The translations under genes were made by a program, and so were the position numbers. Source: Nitrosomonas marina (lineage in GTDB: Bacteria; Pseudomonadota; Gammaproteobacteria; Burkholderiales; Nitrosomonadaceae). From it: a stretch of 64,000 nt of DNA. The stretch's first letter is position 1, and each line of letters opens with the position of its first letter. Below are positions 47,898-59,415 of the stretch, in pieces. The stretch spans positions 1-64,000 of the forward strand of contig NZ_FOCP01000014.1 in assembly GCF_900110145.1 (NCBI RefSeq), in the 5' to 3' direction. The notes beneath the pieces are model-generated. The model worked only from the letters and a program-made list of their open reading frames with translations. It did no database searches and had not been told where the DNA came from.

Positions 47898-48168
47898 GTT
47901 TCTTATGAAAAATAGCTTCAGGAACCGAAGTATTTTGATCATTCCGGCATCCTCCTTCATTACCTCAGCAACCAATTGGTACGACTGAACTGTCCCGTTC
48001 AGATATGATCTTTGTTCAAATGGTACGGTAAGCAATTAGAATTACAGAAAGCTGTGGAAGTGAATTAAAATATTTTCGAGATTGAAAACAGAGCACTCAG
48101 TATCGTATCGGTATACTATGTGTAAACCCGGTCGGACCGACAAAAGAATTATGGGAGATTTACTCACT

Positions 48169-48615
48169 ATGAGCATGAAAAAATGGACAGACGAAGAGCT
48201 GATTTCAACACGCGATAAGCTTGAGGAGCTGAGCAAGCGTTACCAGAAAGCGGGAAATAAAATGTGGCATTTTACTGCCTTTCTCGGTGCTTTCGCTGTT
48301 TCGACCGGTATTGCTTTTATATTTTTTGATGGCGTCGATGTACTTAATGTATTACTGATCGTTATGGGGTCGTTGACTTGTCTCGCCTGGTACAAGGGTG
48401 AGAAACGCCGCCAGGACAACATCAATTTTCTCAATGAAATCAATAGTGAGCTAAAGCATCGCGCGAAACGAGCGGACAAATCAAAAACAAAAAATGAGGA
48501 GATTGAAAAAAGTAAAAAACAGATTCAAACAGACCAGACCGCTCAAAGTGAAACACAAGAAACAGATGTCGATTCAAACGTGACCGATGTCAGCAGTCAA
48601 AAAAATGATAAATAA
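48169..48615 (+). CDS. small membrane protein with charged coiled-coil tail
   Basis: 148 aa from ATG 48169, with GGGAG 11 nt upstream; an in-frame ATG at 48082 would place the start before the TATACT -10-like element at about 48112. The N-terminal amphipathic helix (WTDEELISTRDKLEELSKRY) is followed by two TM helices (about 34-53 and 58-76). A long charged, disordered tail (KSKTKNEEIEKSKKQIQTDQ) ends rich in Thr/Asp/Ser. I do not recognise the family. Confidence 0.6.
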   Translation: MSMKKWTDEELISTRDKLEELSKRYQKAGNKMWHFTAFLGAFAVSTGIAFIFFDGVDVLNVLLIVMGSLTCLAWYKGEKRRQDNINFLNEINSELKHRAKRADKSKTKNEEIEKSKKQIQTDQTAQSETQETDVDSNVTDVSSQKNDK

Positions 48616-48707
48616 GCAAAAATCAATCTTGGGTGCGATGAAACAATGATTGAGAAGCTGACGGGAAAGTATTTTTTACAACAGTATTCTTGTAACGATA
48701 GAAGCTA

Positions 48708-49187
48708 ATGATGAAATCCTGTCTGGATGCACAGCCGCAACCGGGTCATGAATTGAGCGAGGAAAATAGACGGCTGTTTACAGTACTGCATCAGTTCATC
48801 TGGATACAGGGTGGACCGCTGCCGCTCATACTGGATGTCAATGCAACAGTCTATACCGATCAGGGGATTACTGAGCATTCGCTCAAGCAGCTTGAAGCAT
48901 GCGGGCTGGTTAGCTATGAACCTGGTGGATTCGTTAAAAAAAAATTTGGCAAGCATACCCGGTTGTTTTATTGTGGAAAGCCGACCAAAATTGGTTTTCA
49001 GAACGATATGGATAATCAGCTTGACCTTGGCTGTGTGATTTTGACGGAACGGGGAAAATCGCTGGTATCAGTAAAGGATATTCGGCGAAACCAGGCTTTT
49101 TATGAATATATAATCCATCGCTGGTATGAGTCAGGCTATCTCGTGTCTTCCATACAGGTGGATCAAACTGAGATCTTGCACGGTTAA
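48708..49187 (+). CDS. hypothetical protein with winged-helix-like core
   Basis: 159 aa. No signal peptide or TM. The middle (ITEHSLKQLEACGLVSYEPGGFVKKKFGKHTRLFYCGKP) resembles a winged helix, with a recognition helix followed by a basic wing. The end (ELVSVKDIRRNQAFYEYIIHRWYESGYLV in approximate form) is helical. A DNA-binding or DUF2806-like role is possible; weak evidence. Confidence 0.6.
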   Translation: MMKSCLDAQPQPGHELSEENRRLFTVLHQFIWIQGGPLPLILDVNATVYTDQGITEHSLKQLEACGLVSYEPGGFVKKKFGKHTRLFYCGKPTKIGFQNDMDNQLDLGCVILTERGKSLVSVKDIRRNQAFYEYIIHRWYESGYLVSSIQVDQTEILHG

Positions 49188-49206
49188 TTAATCGGTTGTT
49201 CGATAT

Positions 49207-50484
49207 CTAAACAATCACCATCGCCCGATAATCATTCACATTGGTATAGGTAGGGCCTGTTAGCACCAGATCACCCAGTTGTTCAAAAAAACGGTATGCA
49301 TCGTTATTGGCCAGTAATTCACCGGCCTGAATTTTTTTTTCTCGGGCCCTCGCTAAAGTATCGGGTGTTATCAGGGCGCCTGCATTGTCTTCAGAGCCAT
49401 CTATGCCATCCGTATCGCAAGCCAGCGCATAAACACCATCCAGACCACCCAGCTCTATCAGTAGTGATAGTAAAAACTCTGTGTTGCGACCGCCACATCC
49501 GCTACCTTTGACCGTGACCGTCGTTTCGCCGCCAGACAGTATTGCTGCTGGCGGTTTCAATAAATCCGGATGGCGGCGAATTTCTTTAATGAATGCGGCA
49601 AAGACTTTTGCGACTTCGCGTGCCTCACCGGTTACTGTGTCTCCCAGTATCAACGTATTAAAATGCTGTTTTTGAAAAAAATTTTTAGCGGCCGCGAGCG
49701 ATTGGTGAGCACTGGCTATTACAATATTTTCGACCTGTTTAAATATTGAAGCACCGGGCTTAGGCGTTTCATTCAGTTGCTGCCGATCTCCGGCAGTCAG
49801 TCGATTTCTGATACTGGCTGGTACGTCAAGCTGGTAACACGACAGTATTGCCAGTGCATCGGAGAAATGCGTTGGGTCTGGTGCGCAGGGGCCGGAAGCA
49901 ATATGGGCGGGATCGTCTCCGGTGACATCCGATATCATTAGCGCACGAACTGGAGCGCGACAGGCGGCGGCGAGCTGGCCACCTTGAATGCAGGACAGAT
50001 GTTTGCGGATTGTATTAATATCCTGAATGCTCGCGCCACAACGAAGAAGTTGTTCAGTGAGTTCCTGAAGATCCGCCAATGTGATGCCTTCCGGTGGCAG
50101 GGGCAGCAAACTGGAGCCGCCACCACTGAATAAACACAGCAGAAAATCATGTTCGGTCAGGCACTTAACCTGCTTTAATATAATTTGTGCGGCCAGCATG
50201 CCGTTGTAATCCGGTACAGGATGGCCGGCTTCTACAACTTTGATTCTTCGAGTGGGTTGACCATAGCCATATCGTGTCACCACCAATCCTTCAAGCGCCT
50301 TGTTTTCAGGCCAGTTTCTCTCTACCGCCAATGCCATTGCCGCAGAGGCCTTACCTGCTCCGATAACAAACATGCGTCCGTTCACATGGGCCGGATCGGG
50401 CAGATAGCGTGGCACGGTGTGTGCCGGGTTGGCTGTCTCGACAGCTGCCTGAAAACTGTCCAGCAAGCAGGTGCGCAGATTCAT
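49207..50484 (-). CDS. glycerate 2-kinase (MOFRL family)
   Basis: 425 aa. It has the N-terminal [58 protein letters not shown] and the C-terminal MOFRL part ([31 protein letters not shown]). Family members phosphorylate D-glycerate to 2-phosphoglycerate, which here could salvage photorespiratory glycolate-derived glycerate from Rubisco. The 4-bp overlap with uvrA indicates co-transcription. Confidence 0.9.
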   Translation of the reverse strand: MNLRTCLLDSFQAAVETANPAHTVPRYLPDPAHVNGRMFVIGAGKASAAMALAVERNWPENKALEGLVVTRYGYGQPTRRIKVVEAGHPVPDYNGMLAAQIILKQVKCLTEHDFLLCLFSGGGSSLLPLPPEGITLADLQELTEQLLRCGASIQDINTIRKHLSCIQGGQLAAACRAPVRALMISDVTGDDPAHIASGPCAPDPTHFSDALAILSCYQLDVPASIRNRLTAGDRQQLNETPKPGASIFKQVENIVIASAHQSLAAAKNFFQKQHFNTLILGDTVTGEAREVAKVFAAFIKEIRRHPDLLKPPAAILSGGETTVTVKGSGCGGRNTEFLLSLLIELGGLDGVYALACDTDGIDGSEDNAGALITPDTLARAREKKIQAGELLANNDAYRFFEQLGDLVLTGPTYTNVNDYRAMVIV

Positions 50485-53300
50485 CGTTTCAATATATCCT
50501 GCAAATAGCGGCCAGTATAACTGTCGCGATGTATGGCTATTTCTTCGGGGGTGCCCTCGGCCACTATGTATCCTCCTCCATCGCCGCCTTCGGGACCCAG
50601 ATCAATTATCCAGTCAGCCGTTTTAATGACATCAAGATTATGTTCGATGACAACTACCGTATTGCCATGATCACGCAATCTGTGCAGTACCCTGAGTAGC
50701 ATGTCGATGTCCTGGAAATGCAAACCTGTCGTGGGTTCATCGAGTATATACAGCGTGCGGCCGGTATCACGCTTGGATAGTTCCAGTGATAGCTTGACGC
50801 GCTGAGCTTCACCGCCGGAAAGCGTTGTTGCGGACTGCCCCAGAGTAATATAGCCCAATCCGACATCCAGCAGTGTTTGCAGTTTGCGAGCAACGACAGG
50901 TACAGGGTTAAAAAAATCAAATGCACTTTCCACAGTCATTTGCAGAATGTCACTGATGTTCTTGCCTTTGTATTGTATTTCCAGCGTTTCACGGTTATAC
51001 CGTTTGCCATGACAAACGTCACAAGTCACGTAAATATCCGGCAAAAAATGCATTTCAACTTTGATTACACCATCACCCTGACATGCTTCGCAACGTCCAC
51101 CCTTTACATTGAATGAAAAACGACCTGGCGCGTAGCCACGCTCTCGTGCTTGCGGTACACCTGCAAACAACTCGCGAATTGGTGTAAATAAACCGGTATA
51201 GGTCGCAGGATTAGACCTTGGCGTGCGTCCGATAGGGCTCTGATCCATATTGATGACTTTATCGAAAAACTCCAGCCCTTGAATATTCTCATAAGGAGCC
51301 GGCCCGACAGTGCTCGCATAGAGATGCTGAGAAACGGCGCGATACAGCGTTTCATTGATCAGTGTTGATTTGCCAGATCCGGAAACGCCCGTTATGCAAA
51401 CAAACAGGCCAACGGGTAAGTGTAAATGCAGATTCTTCAGGTTATTGCCGGAAGCGCCGTTGATGCATAGCATTCTGTTCCGGTTCGGATCTGTGCGATG
51501 CTCAGGAATTTTAATAGACAATCTGCCGGCCAGGTATGCACCTGTCAAGGATTCATGGTGTGTTTGAATATATTCAGGCACACCATGGGCTACCACTTTA
51601 CCACCATGTTCGCCTGCGCCCGGCCCCATATCAACAACATAATCAGCCAACTTGATGGCATCTTCATCATGCTCAACGACAATGACGCTGTTTCCCAGAT
51701 CGCGCAAATGTTCGAGTGTTTTGAGCAAACGGTCGTTGTCACGCTGATGTAATCCGATAGACGGTTCGTCGAGAACATACATCACACCCGTAAGGCCAGA
51801 ACCGATCTGACTGGCCAGTCGGATACGCTGCGACTCCCCGCCTGATAATGTATCAGCGGATCGGTCCAGTGATAAGTAATCCAGTCCCACGTTATTCAGA
51901 AATTGCAAGCGGCTGGAGATTTCCTTGACAATTCTTTCTGCAATGGATTGCTTGTGTCCGGGCAAAGTCAATTGGTCGAAGAATGTTCTAGTCTGTTTGA
52001 GGGGTAACGCGCTGATTTCATAGATGGCTTTGTTATCGACCAAAACATGGCGTGCGGCTGCGCAAAGCCGGGTGCCCTGACAGTCGGGACATGTCTTGGC
52101 ATTCAGATATTTGCCGAGTTCTTCGCGTACAGTCTGCGATTCGGTTTCGTGATAACGCCGGGTAAGGTTGGGGATGATGCCTTCGAATGCGTGTTTCTGA
52201 CTGTTTTTTTTGCCGCCTTCGCTAAGATAAGTGAATTGTATTTTTTCCTGCCCTGAACCATGCAGGATAATTTCCTGGATTGCCGTGTCCAGCTTCTCAA
52301 AAGGCGTCTCTAAATCAAAGCCATAATGCCCTGCAAGACTTGTCAGCAACTGAAAATAAAACTGGTTGCGTCGGTCCCAGTTTTTTACTGCGCCGGATGC
52401 CAATGATAAGTGTGGAAATGCCACAACGCGGGACGGATCAAAAAAAGTGATCTGGCCAAGGCCGTCACACCGCTGGCAAGCTCCCACTGGGTTGTTGAAG
52501 GAAAACAGCCTGGGTTCAAGTTCTGAAAGCGAATAACTACACACTGGACAGCTGAATTTTGCGGAGAAAAGGTGCGTCTTGCCGCTGTCCATTTCTACCG
52601 CGAGCGCGCGTCCGTCAGCATGGCGCAAGGCTGTTTCGAATGATTCAGCCAGACGTTGCTTAGCATCTGGTGAAATTTTCAAACGATCAACAACTATCTC
52701 AACAGTATGTTTTTTGTTTTTTTGAAGTTTGGGTAAATCGTCGATGTCGTGTATATCGCCGTCGATACGTAAACGGATAAATCCTTGCGCACGCAATTCG
52801 TCAAATAAATCAGCCTGTTCCCCTTTTCGTCCAACAATAAGTGGCGACAGAATCATCAGTCGTGTATCGACGGGCAGTTCAAGCACATGATCGACCATTT
52901 GTGAGACGCTTTGCGCGGTTAGCGTGATATGATGCGTTGGGCATTGCGGATCGCCCACGCGTGCAAACAGCAAGCGCAAATAGTCATGAATTTCAGTTAC
53001 GGTGCCTACTGTGGAGCGTGGATTGTGCGATGTCGCTTTTTGTTCAATGGCAATGGCCGGTGAAAGACCCTCAATCGAATCGACATCGGGTTTTTCCATC
53101 AGTTGCAGAAATTGTCTGGCATAGGCGGAAAGCGATTCCACGTAGCGCCGTTGCCCTTCTGCATAAAGTGTATCGAATGCAAGCGAGGATTTCCCGGATC
53201 CGGAAAGCCCGGTTATTACGATAAGTTTGTTACGCGGCAGATCAAGATTGATATTTTTCAGATTATGGGTGCGCGCACCACGAATTCTAATCAATTCCAT
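50481..53300 (-). CDS. uvrA: excinuclease ABC subunit A
   Basis: 939 aa. It has duplicated ABC domains with Walker [26 protein letters not shown] and [18 protein letters not shown], and two signatures ([16 protein letters not shown] and [16 protein letters not shown]). It also has UvrB-interaction and zinc modules (CPVCSYS and [19 protein letters not shown]). It recognises bulky DNA lesions in nucleotide excision repair. Standard length. Confidence 0.97.
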   Translation of the reverse strand: MELIRIRGARTHNLKNINLDLPRNKLIVITGLSGSGKSSLAFDTLYAEGQRRYVESLSAYARQFLQLMEKPDVDSIEGLSPAIAIEQKATSHNPRSTVGTVTEIHDYLRLLFARVGDPQCPTHHITLTAQSVSQMVDHVLELPVDTRLMILSPLIVGRKGEQADLFDELRAQGFIRLRIDGDIHDIDDLPKLQKNKKHTVEIVVDRLKISPDAKQRLAESFETALRHADGRALAVEMDSGKTHLFSAKFSCPVCSYSLSELEPRLFSFNNPVGACQRCDGLGQITFFDPSRVVAFPHLSLASGAVKNWDRRNQFYFQLLTSLAGHYGFDLETPFEKLDTAIQEIILHGSGQEKIQFTYLSEGGKKNSQKHAFEGIIPNLTRRYHETESQTVREELGKYLNAKTCPDCQGTRLCAAARHVLVDNKAIYEISALPLKQTRTFFDQLTLPGHKQSIAERIVKEISSRLQFLNNVGLDYLSLDRSADTLSGGESQRIRLASQIGSGLTGVMYVLDEPSIGLHQRDNDRLLKTLEHLRDLGNSVIVVEHDEDAIKLADYVVDMGPGAGEHGGKVVAHGVPEYIQTHHESLTGAYLAGRLSIKIPEHRTDPNRNRMLCINGASGNNLKNLHLHLPVGLFVCITGVSGSGKSTLINETLYRAVSQHLYASTVGPAPYENIQGLEFFDKVINMDQSPIGRTPRSNPATYTGLFTPIRELFAGVPQARERGYAPGRFSFNVKGGRCEACQGDGVIKVEMHFLPDIYVTCDVCHGKRYNRETLEIQYKGKNISDILQMTVESAFDFFNPVPVVARKLQTLLDVGLGYITLGQSATTLSGGEAQRVKLSLELSKRDTGRTLYILDEPTTGLHFQDIDMLLRVLHRLRDHGNTVVVIEHNLDVIKTADWIIDLGPEGGDGGGYIVAEGTPEEIAIHRDSYTGRYLQDILKR

Positions 53301-53366
53301 TGGCTATCTATGAACGAGTCAACCTGATAATATACCCAACTTTTTAGAAAACACATAACCTGATTT

Positions 53367-54776
53367 ATGTCTGCTTCAATATCATCTGAAAAAATGTCGC
53401 GAACAGAGTGGCGTGCCACATCCGGATTAGCCGGTATCTATGGTTTGCGCATGTTTGGATTGTTCGTTATTTTGCCTGTTTTTGCGTTTTATGCGGAACA
53501 CTTGCCCGGGGGGGATAACTATACATTAGTTGGCATTGCACTGGGTGCTTATGGCCTTACGCAGGCAATTCTGCAAATACCGATGGGCTGGCTGTCTGAT
53601 CGAATAGGACGAAAACCGGTTATTTATTTTGGTTTGATGCTTTTTGCCGTTGGAAGCTTTGTTGCTGCTGTAGCAGGCGATATTTACTGGGTGATATTTG
53701 GACGCATCATTCAGGGGGCGGGTGCGATTTCAGCCGCGATAATGGCGCTGGCTGCGGATTTGACTCGGGAAGAGCATCGTACCAAAGCGATGGCCGTCAT
53801 TGGAATGACAATCGGGACAGTTTTTGCCTTGTCACTGGCCGTTGCACCTGCGCTGAATCAATGGATTGGCGTTCCAGGAATTTTTGCGATGACAGGCATT
53901 CTGGCGTTGGTCGCAATTTTGGTCGTTAAACTGCTGATCCCGGACCCGCACATCAGTCGCTTTCACTCAGATACAGAAGCGTCAACGGACAGTTTAGGCA
54001 GTGTACTACGTAATGCGCAGCTGTTACGTTTGAACTACGGCATTTTTGCGCTTCATGCCACATTGATGGCGCTCTGGCTTCTCGTGCCATTGACATTACG
54101 AGAGGCTGGAATGGCGGTCGAAGATCACTGGCAAATTTATTTGCCAGTTTTGTTTTTTTCCATGGTGCTAGTTATACCGGCTATCATTTATGGAGAAAAG
54201 AAAGCCAGATTAAAACAAGTGTTCGTGGCCGCAATCGCGCTGTTGCTATGTGGTCAAATATTCCTGGCGATGACTGTTGACACGATTCGGGGGACAATGT
54301 TTGCATTGCTGATTTTTTTTGCCGCATTCAACTTGCTCGAGGCCAGTCTGCCTTCGTTGATTTCAAAAATTGCACCAGTTGGGGCAAAAGGTACGGCGAT
54401 AGGCGTCTATAGCAGCACCCAGTTTCTCGGGGCTTTTACCGGTGCCGCTATTGGAGGATATTTAATGGAACACCACGGTAATCTTGGGCTGTATGCATTT
54501 TGCAGTGGGTTATTAGCATTATGGTTAATACTCGCATACACCATGAAAGCACCAGCAGCGGTTCGATCGAAGATGTATCATGTGCAGGAAATGGATACGG
54601 GCGAGTCTCAAAAACTGTCAGAGCAACTGGCTGCATTATCCGGCGTACGCGAGGCGCTGGTTCTGGCGAATGAGAGAGTTGCATATCTGAAGGTTGACAT
54701 GGCGGGTTTTGATGAAGAAAGTGTGAATAAGTTGCTGGAAGATAAGGAGGAAGAAGCTAATGGCTTCAGTCAATAA
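53367..54776 (+). CDS. MFS transporter with C-terminal ferredoxin-like domain (YajR type)
   Basis: 469 aa. Twelve TM helices with the MFS motif A loop [16 protein letters not shown]. After TM12 comes a ~70-residue soluble domain ([24 protein letters not shown]) as in the YAM domain of YajR. The substrate is unknown. Divergent from uvrA, with a 66-bp spacer, and its 3' end overlaps ssb by 17 bp. Confidence 0.9.
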   Translation: MSASISSEKMSRTEWRATSGLAGIYGLRMFGLFVILPVFAFYAEHLPGGDNYTLVGIALGAYGLTQAILQIPMGWLSDRIGRKPVIYFGLMLFAVGSFVAAVAGDIYWVIFGRIIQGAGAISAAIMALAADLTREEHRTKAMAVIGMTIGTVFALSLAVAPALNQWIGVPGIFAMTGILALVAILVVKLLIPDPHISRFHSDTEASTDSLGSVLRNAQLLRLNYGIFALHATLMALWLLVPLTLREAGMAVEDHWQIYLPVLFFSMVLVIPAIIYGEKKARLKQVFVAAIALLLCGQIFLAMTVDTIRGTMFALLIFFAAFNLLEASLPSLISKIAPVGAKGTAIGVYSSTQFLGAFTGAAIGGYLMEHHGNLGLYAFCSGLLALWLILAYTMKAPAAVRSKMYHVQEMDTGESQKLSEQLAALSGVREALVLANERVAYLKVDMAGFDEESVNKLLEDKEEEANGFSQ

Positions 54777-55209
54777 AGTTATACTCATCGGTAATCTGGG
54801 AAGGGACCCTGAAACGCGTTATATGTCTAACGGCGATGCTGTGACGAATATTTCCGTAGCGACTACAGACACCTGGAAAGACAAAAACGGTGAGAAGCAG
54901 GAAAAAACAGAGTGGCATCGTGTTACTTTTTACCGAAAGCTGGCTGAAATTGCAGGAGAGTATCTGAAGAAAGGACGACCGGTTTACGTCGAAGGTAGGC
55001 TGGAAACCAGAAAATGGACGGATAAAAACGGTGTAGACCGTTATACCACCGAGATTATTGCCACGGACATGAAAATGTTGGGTGGTCGGACGGGCAGCGA
55101 CAGTTTTGATTCATCCGCGGACAATACTAATGAGCCAAAATCCGATCAGTCTACATACAACAGGGGTAGTAATGGATTTGATGATATGGAAGACGACATA
55201 CCGTTTTAG
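54760..55209 (+). CDS. ssb: single-stranded DNA-binding protein
   Basis: 149 aa. The OB fold starts [22 protein letters not shown] and contains [24 protein letters not shown] disordered linker and the acidic tail MEDDIPF follow, the docking site for repair proteins. AAGGAGG precedes the ATG inside the end of the transporter gene. Confidence 0.97.
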   Translation: MASVNKVILIGNLGRDPETRYMSNGDAVTNISVATTDTWKDKNGEKQEKTEWHRVTFYRKLAEIAGEYLKKGRPVYVEGRLETRKWTDKNGVDRYTTEIIATDMKMLGGRTGSDSFDSSADNTNEPKSDQSTYNRGSNGFDDMEDDIPF

Positions 55210-55305
55210 AGCATATGACAACAAGTGAGTCTAATGCAGTGCATGGGAGGCTGGGCCTGTGATCATGCCAGGCCTGTGTCTGTCAGGCAGGCGATATGTT
55301 CTTTT

Positions 55306-55500
55306 TTATTCGGTTATGTGCAGCGATTCTTGTAATTCTGTGTTACGAAGACTTATTTGCTGGTCTTCCAATGAGAATTCAATATTTTCTATTTTTCCAC
55401 CAATTCCCTCCGCCAGATTTCGAAAATCCGTTGCTAGCATCGTTTTTGGTACAATAAATGTTTGTCGTTGTCCAGATTTATAATTTACGCTTATTTTCAT
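55306..55500 (-). CDS. small hypothetical protein
   Basis: 64 aa. MKISVNYKSGQRQTFIVP is followed by a helix and a strand-rich end (IENIEFSLEDQQISLRN), so the composition is protein-like. No good ribosome site precedes ATG 55500. Convergent with ssb. Confidence 0.45.
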   Translation of the reverse strand: MKISVNYKSGQRQTFIVPKTMLATDFRNLAEGIGGKIENIEFSLEDQQISLRNTELQESLHITE

Positions 55501-55939
55501 AGTGGCGAACCCAACATTTTTGGTTAGAAAATTCTTTCTACGACTTAATCAATTGAAACTTTAGTTCGACAGGGTGCCTGGGAATCTGATATTTCATTTC
55601 ATTTAAAAAGAGAGGCACTGAAGAAGTTTTTCCGCGAATTTCAGGGCTGCAAAATTGTAAACATCTTTATTGCCGCATGCCGTTCTGATGAGGCATTGTT
55701 ACCATATTTATATTGTTTTGTAGATTTCTTCCGGAAAAAACAAGCTCGCAGTTGCCTCAGAGAAGCATGTCGCATGAATTTTTGTAAAATGTTTCGAGTT
55801 ACTCCCAATACTGACTAAAATCTGGATATTGATAGTTTTATTAATAGATAAATACGTTTCGTTTTATTCTTTACAAGGATTGTCAATTATCAGTCGCGGT
55901 TTTTTCGATCGACTGGACTTCTAAAGATTGGGTTGTCGA
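55501..55939. other. gene-poor AT-rich stretch
   Basis: 439 bp with no supported gene. A plus-strand frame of about 90 codons (around 55555-55820) stays open but has no usable start, ribosome site or recognised family; it may be a worn gene remnant or chance. Confidence 0.5.
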
Positions 55940-56839
55940 TTATTTTGCTGTATATGGGAGTGCATCTTGAATTCCCTCTACCACCGTTGGGTACTGCAGC
56001 TTGATGCGTAACTCTTTCTTCATGCGGGAATTGCTGATACGTCTGGATTCATTCATAAAAGACAGCATGGCCGGCGAGATGCGACCATTAGCCTGATCAC
56101 GCGGTATACGTGGAGGACGGGGAAGGCCGAACCGATCAGCAACGAGGTCGAAATAGTCACCCATTTTCATTTCAGTGTCGTCAGTTGTGTTGTAAGTTCT
56201 ACCGGGTTTTGCACGGTGTATCGTTGCACAGATAATATGCGCAAGATCATTGGCATGAATATGGTTGGTATAGCCGTCATCTTTGTCTACAAAAGCCGGC
56301 AAACTTTCCCGGATACGCTTCAAGGGCAGACGGCTTTCAGCGTAAATCCCTGGTACGCGCAATATCGAAACAGGTACGTGATTGCGGATGCTCCATTTGC
56401 GGATTTGGGTTTCAGCATTCTTCCTGCGTCTGGCACGGTCACTCAGAGGATTCAGTGGCCTGGTTTCGTCAATCATGGCACCTTGGCAATCTCCATATAC
56501 GCCGCTGGTACTGATATAGATAAACCGTTGTGGTAGAATCATATGTTTGGATTTCGTCTGTTTTGATAGTGCAGAGAGCAAATTAGCTGTGCGCGTATCC
56601 CGGGTGCCGCGATGTGGGGGGGGTGCCAGATGTATCACAATTTGTGCAATGCCTGCGATTCGACCTAGGCTATCAGGTTGGTCCAGATCGCCTATGACGG
56701 GAACGACATCGAACAGACGAAAAGGCTCAGCTTTTTCCGGTTTACGAAATAAGCCGAACAGCCGGTAGTGAGTTCGCAATAGCCGTACGGTGCGTAGCGC
56801 AATATCGCCGCACCCGACAATGAGCACTGTTTTTTTCAT
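55940..56839 (-). CDS. NAD-dependent epimerase/dehydratase-like protein (YeeZ type)
   Basis: 299 aa. The Rossmann start VLIVGCGDIALRTVRLL lacks the usual second glycine spacing of full epimerases, and FIYISTSGVYGDCQG supplies the Ser-Tyr segment. NAETQIRKW, VSILRVPGIYAESRLP and YTNHIHANDLAHIICATI complete the extended SDR pattern. Substrate unknown. Its start codon coincides with the possible upstream start of the divergent reductase gene. Confidence 0.85.
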   Translation of the reverse strand: MKKTVLIVGCGDIALRTVRLLRTHYRLFGLFRKPEKAEPFRLFDVVPVIGDLDQPDSLGRIAGIAQIVIHLAPPPHRGTRDTRTANLLSALSKQTKSKHMILPQRFIYISTSGVYGDCQGAMIDETRPLNPLSDRARRRKNAETQIRKWSIRNHVPVSILRVPGIYAESRLPLKRIRESLPAFVDKDDGYTNHIHANDLAHIICATIHRAKPGRTYNTTDDTEMKMGDYFDLVADRFGLPRPPRIPRDQANGRISPAMLSFMNESRRISNSRMKKELRIKLQYPTVVEGIQDALPYTAK

Positions 56840-56886
56840 TGTATGTTTTCGTCCTGTTTATTTTTGGTTCTTTGCTCAATAATCAC

Positions 56887-57927
56887 ATGTCGCGTCGAAT
56901 TATTATAAAGCCCAGTGAGCATGTTTTGCATGTTGCACCAGGTGAAACTATTTTGCAATCCGCTTTGCGGGAAGGCTTCTCATTGCCCTATGGGTGCCGT
57001 AATGGTTCCTGTGGAATCTGTAAAGGCAGAATTCTAAGCGGTTCTGTCGATTACGGAAACTATGATGAGGAGACGCTGACAGAAGACGAAAAACAGGCCG
57101 GACTCGCATTGTTTTGTTGTGCGTCACCACAAACCGATCTGGTCATCGAGTGTCATGAGATTGGTGCAATTAAGGATATCGAGATTAAAACATTGCCGAC
57201 CCGTGTTGAAAAGCTTGAACGAGTTGCACCGGATGTGATGATTGTGTCTCTCAAATTGCCCGCCAACCAGCGTCTTCAGTTTCTTGCAGGTCAGTATATT
57301 GATATCCTGCTCAAAGACGGTAAGCGGCGCAGCTTCTCGCTTGCAAATGCGCCTCATGATGATGATGTGTTGCAATTGCATGCACGCAATTATCCGGGGG
57401 GAGTATTTGCAGAGCATGTATTTACCAAAATGAAGATAAAGGACATTCTTCGCTTCGAAGGGCCACTTGGTTCATTTTTCCTGCGTGACACTGTCGACGA
57501 CGATGTGCCGATTATTTTCATTGCTGGCGGTACAGGTTTTGCGCCGATAAAAAGTATTCTTGAACATGTTTTTTATCAGGAGGCCGGCAAAGATCACAAA
57601 CGCACGATGCGACTCTACTGGGGTGTGCGCACCAAGGCCGATCTTTATATGGCAGAGCTGGCTGAACAATGGCAGCAGCAACATGATAATTTCACATTTA
57701 TTCCCGTACTGTCTGATGCACTACCTGAAGACAATTGGCAAGGCAGAACTGGTTTTGTACATCAAGCAGTTATGGAAGATTTTCCTACACTTGAGCGCCA
57801 TCAGGTGTATGCCTGTGGTTCCCCGGTAATGGTTAAAGCCGCCTATCAGGATTTTACCGCTTTACGTAAACTTCCCAGAGACGGCTTTTTTTCTGATGTA
57901 TTCACGCCCTCAACGAGTCAATCATAG
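56887..57927 (+). CDS. [2Fe-2S] ferredoxin-NAD(P)H flavin reductase (CDP-6-deoxyglucoseen reductase-like)
   Basis: 346 aa from ATG 56887 (MSRRIII); the frame is open to 56839 but that stretch (MYVFVLFIFGS) overlaps the divergent gene's start. The N-terminal plant-type ferredoxin domain holds the cluster ligands in YGCRNGSCGICKG and a fourth Cys in ALFCCAS. The FAD domain has RRSFSLANAP, and the NAD domain has FIAGGTGFAPIKSILEH and VYACGSPVMV. It passes electrons from NAD(P)H via FAD to the cluster and an unknown acceptor such as an oxygenase. Confidence 0.9.
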   Translation: MSRRIIIKPSEHVLHVAPGETILQSALREGFSLPYGCRNGSCGICKGRILSGSVDYGNYDEETLTEDEKQAGLALFCCASPQTDLVIECHEIGAIKDIEIKTLPTRVEKLERVAPDVMIVSLKLPANQRLQFLAGQYIDILLKDGKRRSFSLANAPHDDDVLQLHARNYPGGVFAEHVFTKMKIKDILRFEGPLGSFFLRDTVDDDVPIIFIAGGTGFAPIKSILEHVFYQEAGKDHKRTMRLYWGVRTKADLYMAELAEQWQQQHDNFTFIPVLSDALPEDNWQGRTGFVHQAVMEDFPTLERHQVYACGSPVMVKAAYQDFTALRKLPRDGFFSDVFTPSTSQS

Positions 57928-57988
57928 CTGTTTACTTAATCAGTATCCGATACAAATCAGCAGTATGTTAGCTGTTTTGGTGATCTGG

Positions 57989-59164
57989 TTAGCTTGAGGA
58001 GCCCCGTTTTAGAGTCAATTCAAGAGCTTTGTTGTACTGATCCATAGCCTGCTCATGTTTACCCAGCTTTTCATTCAGTTGCGCCAAAGCGAAGTGTGCA
58101 ATTGGTGTTGGTTCGACAGACAGGCTGGCTTCAAGATAATTCTGCGCCTTTCCCCAAAGCTCGCAATGTGTGCATAATTTGCCAAGTGTTAATAGCAGGC
58201 CTGCATTATTTGGCTCTGATTTCAACCAGACTTCTGCGCATTCAATTTGTCTGTTGACATGATAATTCAGACATTCTGAATACAAAGCGATTAATTCCGG
58301 ATCCCAATCCGTTTTCACATTTTGTTCCACAATTTTATGTGCAGTAGCGCAGTCGCCCAATGCGATATAAGCGCGCGTTGCGGCGGCTGCCACGCGACTG
58401 CTTTTTTGCTCAGTCTCAGATAAACTGTTCCAGTACTTGTTCAGTGCACCGAGATCAGTCGTCTTGATTTTAAAATTTTCAAGGTGCGCCTGATGCTGGA
58501 TAGCTTCATAATGTTTTTTGTTCAGCGGGTGACGATGGATCAGAATGCGACTGATTTCAAGCACGGCATCCCAGTTGCAGGACTGTCGTTGCGCTTCCAT
58601 TTCTAATTCCAGAACGGCTGTGGGCTGCAGGCCGCCTTTAGAATATAATTCCTGCAGAGTATTCAAAGCATCCTGATAATTGCCATCATTGAGCAGCATT
58701 TCGGCTTTGGTTACCAAGTGCAGGGCTCTTTCATCCTGTAAGGTTTTCGCCGTTTTTTCCAGTAGTTTGTTACGTGTCGAAATATCTGCTGTCTGCTGGG
58801 CCGAACGAATTGCGATTACCGAATTAATAGCTTTGACGAGCGGTGTTTTTGCCAGTCTAAAGCCTTTTGCACCGCATTTTTTGGCATAATCGTAATCACC
58901 CTCAAAGAATGCTTTTATACCAGTCTGCATCAAAGATTCTGCTCTGATATCCCGGCGATTCAGTAATCCGTTCAAAATTCGGACCAGAATGTAAAAAACA
59001 ATAAATGCCGCAATTAACCCAGCTAAGGCGTAATCAAGTGACACTTCAATTTTTTCAAATTGCGGTACTTCCACGACAAGATGACCTGTTCCATACTCTT
59101 CGATTGCCAGTGCAACGGCAACTGCAGCAGCAAACAGTACTAACACCCAAAGTATCAGTCTCAT
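57989..59164 (-). CDS. hemY: HemY, TPR protein of the haem operon
   Basis: 391 aa. Two N-terminal TM helices (about 1-21 and 44-65) are followed by a cytoplasmic or periplasmic TPR array (about 90-385, for example YAKKCGAKGFRLAKTPL and ALAQLNEKLGKHEQAMDQYNKALE). It is associated with late haem synthesis, exact role unclear. 251 bp separate it from hemD. Confidence 0.92.
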   Translation of the reverse strand: MRLILWVLVLFAAAVAVALAIEEYGTGHLVVEVPQFEKIEVSLDYALAGLIAAFIVFYILVRILNGLLNRRDIRAESLMQTGIKAFFEGDYDYAKKCGAKGFRLAKTPLVKAINSVIAIRSAQQTADISTRNKLLEKTAKTLQDERALHLVTKAEMLLNDGNYQDALNTLQELYSKGGLQPTAVLELEMEAQRQSCNWDAVLEISRILIHRHPLNKKHYEAIQHQAHLENFKIKTTDLGALNKYWNSLSETEQKSSRVAAAATRAYIALGDCATAHKIVEQNVKTDWDPELIALYSECLNYHVNRQIECAEVWLKSEPNNAGLLLTLGKLCTHCELWGKAQNYLEASLSVEPTPIAHFALAQLNEKLGKHEQAMDQYNKALELTLKRGSSS

Positions 59165-59415
59165 ATCTTCTCCTTGTTATTGCTGGCACCCAAAATCAGA
59201 TTGTGCTCAGATTTGCTGGATATGACCAAACGTGCCTAATGCCGTTGTCGCGATATCCATGTGTTCAATCTTCGAAGCAATACAGTTCAAGGTCCAGTTT
59301 TTTCATTACTAGTTAGTATATCAATCGATCACAACGTTTGATGCTCCCTGGTTTGTTCGCATGAAGCATTCCAGCCCTGTTTCATGTGAACAATATTGTT
59401 ACAGAAAAACAATTA

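Noticed and set aside
55555..55820. About 90 open codons on the plus strand in the gene-poor stretch
   Set aside because: No start codon near the beginning, no ribosome site and a Cys/Phe-rich composition; noted only as a possible remnant.
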